Positions 60,460 through 64,000 of a stretch of DNA of 64,000 bases are shown piece by piece; within the stretch, counting starts at the first letter, position 1; each line of letters opens with the position of its first letter. The notes beneath the pieces were generated by a model, which was given only the letters and a program-made list of their open reading frames with translations, was not told the DNA's origin and did no database searches. A program made the position numbers and the translations under genes. Location of the stretch: positions 1-64,000 of the forward strand of contig JALQBC010000072.1 of the NCBI GenBank assembly GCA_023375675.1, given 5' to 3'. The stretch comes from Cytospora piceicola. Lineage: Eukaryota; Ascomycota; Sordariomycetes; Diaporthales; Cytosporaceae.

Positions 60460-62283
60460 AAATAGACCTGACGCACCCGCAAGGGAACATCTTCTCAACC
60501 TGGATATAAGACATGTCGACGAGTTGCTATTTTATTTAGAGGTTTTAGAGGCAACTAGAGCAATTTCACAATTGCGCCAAGTCAGTTTGTAGTTTTGAAT
60601 ACATATATATATATACATACACATATAGACGCACGCATATACACACACATATATGCATTAATACTACTAGCTACCTAACTGCTAGGTTATCAAAATACTT
60701 TACACTCCTTTCAGTCCTTCAATGCTTACAGCAAAGTTTCCGAATGCTTATATACACATTAGTTTACTAAAGCTTACCTTAAAAGGTATCTTATTGCAAA
60801 TACAGTAGAGGCAGCCCTTTTATCAGAACCCTTATTAGCATACGTGAGGGATTTATCATACAAATCTGTTAGAGTTTTTGTTTTAAGTATACCAGGAACC
60901 TAGCGAGGGCGAGCTTGGAAAGGTCCTAGAGAAGGCCTTCATGGTCGTGTTCTTCTTGCTTTGTCCCTCTGTCATCGCCACTGCTATTGCCGCTACCACC
61001 GGCATATCCGTTGCGTCTGGACTTGCTCGTGCTACGACCGATATTGGTAACGAGGGTGCGAAGGAGCCGTATGGAGTCGCTGGGAGTCGCCGAGTTCGTG
61101 GCCAAAGACGAGGAGAAGAATGGTGGTATAGGCATCCCAGTGGCTGACAAGGGTCTTGAGTCGGCACTTTTCTCATTTTTCTCTCTTTCTCCTTGTGGTG
61201 ACTGGGATCAGTGTCTATCATGGGCCTGGTGTCCTCTGCTGCCTTATATTTCCAATTATTCTTTTGGGCAGGAGCAGCGGTGGGAGTAGTAGTGACTGTC
61301 GTGGAGTTTGTTGGGTATATCAGGCGGGAAAGTGAGACGTGCGCGGTAGCAACACGGGTGAAGAGGTCCTCGTTATCGAGCACCCAGCTGCTGAAGCCCA
61401 AGTACTGGCAGATACGACGCTTGTTGTGCCCTTTCTTCCTAGCCTCCTCTTACGTCCCTTTCTCCTTTTCTTGTCCTTTTCCTTCCTCTTTCCCGGCTAG
61501 AGCTCCTGCTGCTGCGGAACTGAAGCCATGATAGTGGGTGCAGGCTGCGCCAGACTTGAAAGGGCTCGTCCCAGTAGGTTCGGGTCCCCCCTCCAGCTTT
61601 TGCATTAACGATAGATGATTACCGTGTTGCCATCATCCATCTTCCCCGGTCGATCAACTCATATGTCCCTCCAACATCGGCTATGTCATGTATTCTAAGG
61701 TTCCGATATTGCAGCCCAGCTCGCCAAAGCACCTACCCAGTACGTCTAACAATACCACCGAGGAGTCGTTTTCTTCCACCCCTACCACCGTGTTGGCTGT
61801 GACCTTTACCTTCTGAAAGCTGCTCTCTCTCCTGTTTTGGCTGTCTGACCATATCTCAGCCGCCTCTTCCTCTACTATCCTCTCTACAGCCGATGACTAA
61901 GATGTTGGTAAAGACGGACACAGACGATACTCAAACAATTACTCCAAATGCAATCCGCGCTTAGGGAAGACCTATACACCCGAGAGATTAGCCAGCGGCC
62001 ATTTACTGGGGTGGCCCTCTTGTCGAATAGAACCATTACACTAGCCAACTAGAAGTGTGCCCACCCCTAGAAGATTGGGAATGAATTTGGTCTGATAGCT
62101 GGATGTACAACACCTCTTTAGCTGCCTCCTCGGAAATTTGCAAGAGGGTGGCTCTCAGGCCTACACCCTGATTGCTACCACTGATAGCGACCACGTGCTG
62201 ATAGCTCTGGTGATAGCTGTTATGGACAAGCGTATATATACGGTGTGTAGAGGTGCATCTGATACTGCAGGGCTACGGCCTTT
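60460..62283. other. Gene-poor end region
   Basis: A TA/CA-type microsatellite lies at about 60,598-60,660. Open frames on both strands at 60,883-61,531 overlap each other, are Ser/Thr- or Leu-rich, and resemble nothing I know. No gene is supported. Confidence 0.45.
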
Positions 62284-62370
62284 TCTTTCCACGGCTTTCT
62301 TCCCATGGCTTTCTTCCCACGGCTTTCTTCCCACGGCTTTCTTCCCACGGCTTTTCTTTCACGGCTTTTC
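62284..62370. repeat. 14-bp minisatellite related to the one at 31.9 kb, inverted
   Basis: Five or so units of CCCACGGCTTTCTT with variants. The reverse complement of the 16-bp unit at 31,938-32,165 (CTTTTCTTCCCCACGG) differs by loss of one T and one C. The two arrays therefore appear to be the same repeat family in opposite orientation, 30 kb apart. Confidence 0.8.
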
Positions 62371-64000
62371 ACTATGGCGTTTTACTGTCCACGGCTTTCA
62401 CTGCGTGTCCCTTGTTAGGGCTTCAAGTGTCACACGTAATATGTACTCGATTGAATGTGTTGATGTATTGTCTTGTACCCCGCTTGCTCGGGCACGCTAA
62501 TTTCCATATTAAATACATGCCAGGGGCAATTGTGTGACTTGCTTATTCATATGGACCGAGGTATTTCCGCAAGTACCCCTCCCTTGCTGCCGTCTGACAT
62601 CAAGAGTAAATAAATGGCTGCAGACTATCTGAATACCGTAGAGGTCAGGGCTAAGAATAATCGCCACGAACAAACTGTTGCAACCTAGCTGCAAGAAAAC
62701 TTACTAGCCTTTCGTACGGGACAGAAGAGCCTAGAAAAGGTGCAAGCAAGCAAGAAGGAGATACAGATGACTGATGAGTGATTGGCAAATACATCAACTT
62801 GGGTGGTGTCTACGGCCAGAATCCAAGTATCTGAGATTTACCTTCATGTCTATCAAAACATCTCGTTGATAACCACACACTCGGCCCCAAATCGCTGGAA
62901 AGCCTGCTCTTTACTCGATGACCTCGGAAACATCGATGAGGCGCGCAGTCTTGTACACATCACCGTTGTCACCAACTTTTCGTGTCCCCCCTAAGCCGCC
63001 TAACGCTACACTTCTTACGATTCAAAACAGGACAACAACATTGAAACCCAGACAATATCAAGCCCTGTGGGCGTGGTTAGTCGCAATGCGACATGGGGGG
63101 GGGGTCCTAGTCAGGCTCACTTCTTACTCGCCTAATCTCCTGTAGGCTAATCCCAAAGCCTCAAACAAAGGCGATCTTAGCTGCGTGGAGGCCCCTGAGG
63201 ATATCGTCTATGCTCTCCTTGGAGTGAGGGCATGGGTTGTTTGTTGTTCACCGCCTCCAAATACCCGGTGGTAAGTAAGATGTTCTGATACATCTCGGAG
63301 GTGTACTCCCTTCCTGATGGACCTCCCTTATCTTGGTTCCGGGCTTACTGTTCGGAAACGGGACGCGGTGGTGGCTGATGAGGCTGACGTTGAGGTTGAT
63401 GAGACTGCGATTGAGGTCAAGGTTAGAGTTGAGGCACCGGAGCTGGCCGGGGTTGACGTTCCGGAAGTACATCGTGATGAGGACACGCTTGGTAAGGATG
63501 GGTCTGACAAGCCACCCTTGGCTGTCCAACAAGATCAAATAGGTCGTATGTTTGACCCATATATTCACAAATTCCTTCAGGTTTTGTATGCCACACGAAC
63601 TTCAACTCCGACCCCCTCCCGTCTTGTTCCCTCTGGCGGACCATATGCCAATTATTCACCTGTGACTTGACCTCCTACATGAGTAATTGTGCAACAAGCA
63701 ACTGTCTCGTTTGGTGGTGCCGGTGCCGGTGCTGCTGGTGCTGCTAGTCGGCGACCATTATGGCACTGCTGAGGCTCGAACAGTACATTATATCCGATTG
63801 GTCGTCGTTGCAGCTGGATAAAGACGACCTTTGGGCTGGACCCAATCGACCACAACCCCTTTCCAACCTTCAAAGCTTCATTATTCAATGTTCAACGCCT
63901 TCGCCATCGACCCCCTCATCAGCAAGAAGCAGCAGCTCATGCTGGTCGCGCATCTTTGCGGGATGCTGCTGGTCACGCCTTTACAGGATGTGAAACTGAA
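62371..64000. other. No supported gene at the window end
   Basis: Normal composition. A run of G lies at about 63,095-63,104. Mutually overlapping frames on both strands at 63,248-63,670 and 63,652-63,993 are low-complexity (Val/Glu/Asp- or Asn/Leu-rich) and could be part of a gene continuing beyond the window, but no domain or convincing splice model is visible. Confidence 0.4.

Noticed and set aside
60883..61531. Overlapping frames on both strands (172 and 106 codons)
   Set aside because: The two strands cannot both be coding, neither shows a family motif, and codon composition is Ser/Thr/Pro-rich low complexity. A membrane-like stretch on the plus strand is not enough.
63248..63993. Possible minus-strand multi-exon gene at the window end
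   Set aside because: Frames are low-complexity, splice sites ambiguous, and no domain is visible; could be revisited with the sequence beyond 64,000.

Overview
The window reads as genomic DNA of a filamentous ascomycete (Pezizomycotina). The evidence is short introns (about 55-145 bp) with GTRAGT-type donors and CAG/TAG acceptors, a fragment of a non-reducing polyketide synthase, a fungal NACHT-ankyrin receptor, and a 20-kb AT-rich block of retroelements that look mutated by RIP (repeat-induced point mutation). The genus cannot be named from sequence alone; a sordariomycete is a guess.

Region 1 (1-20,230) is an AT-rich transposon graveyard. It holds a Ty3/Gypsy-like relic (about 1.3-7.0 kb), a Ty1/Copia-like relic (about 9.7-13.1 kb) and a Tc1/mariner-like relic whose terminal inverted repeats are still visible (16,679-18,066). 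At both ends lies the same composite block: a TTAC-type microsatellite, 2 or 4 tandem units of about 230 bp, and a 300-bp end motif.

Region 2 (20,230-29,960) is a GC-normal island with two long, apparently complete genes in the same direction. The first is a Ulp1-type (C48) cysteine protease with long low-complexity tails; the second is a 1,303-residue NACHT-ankyrin receptor. They are enclosed by inverted copies of the end motif (left 19,741-20,231, right 29,524-29,961), so the pair looks like cargo of an inverted-repeat-bounded element. No transposase is recognisable inside. This is the strongest candidate for something undescribed.

Region 3 (29,960-33,870) is gene-poor and carries a 16-bp minisatellite. 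A related minisatellite in opposite orientation lies at 62.3 kb, beyond the next region.

Region 4 (33,870-60,460) is a decaying secondary-metabolite cluster. The only core-enzyme sequence is the C-methyltransferase plus thioesterase end of a non-reducing polyketide synthase, cut off by an AT-rich island. One O-methyltransferase has three frame-breaking lesions, and an aryl-alcohol-dehydrogenase-type aldo-keto reductase is a shattered pseudogene. Still open are a second O-methyltransferase, two of three cytochrome P450s (the third has a frame problem at one exon junction), a DHA2-like MFS transporter, a metallo-beta-lactamase-fold hydrolase and a secreted GMC oxidoreductase. I see no pathway transcription factor. 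If the open genes are expressed, they act on a substrate made elsewhere, or the pathway is dying core-first.

Region 5 (60,460-64,000) has no gene I can support.
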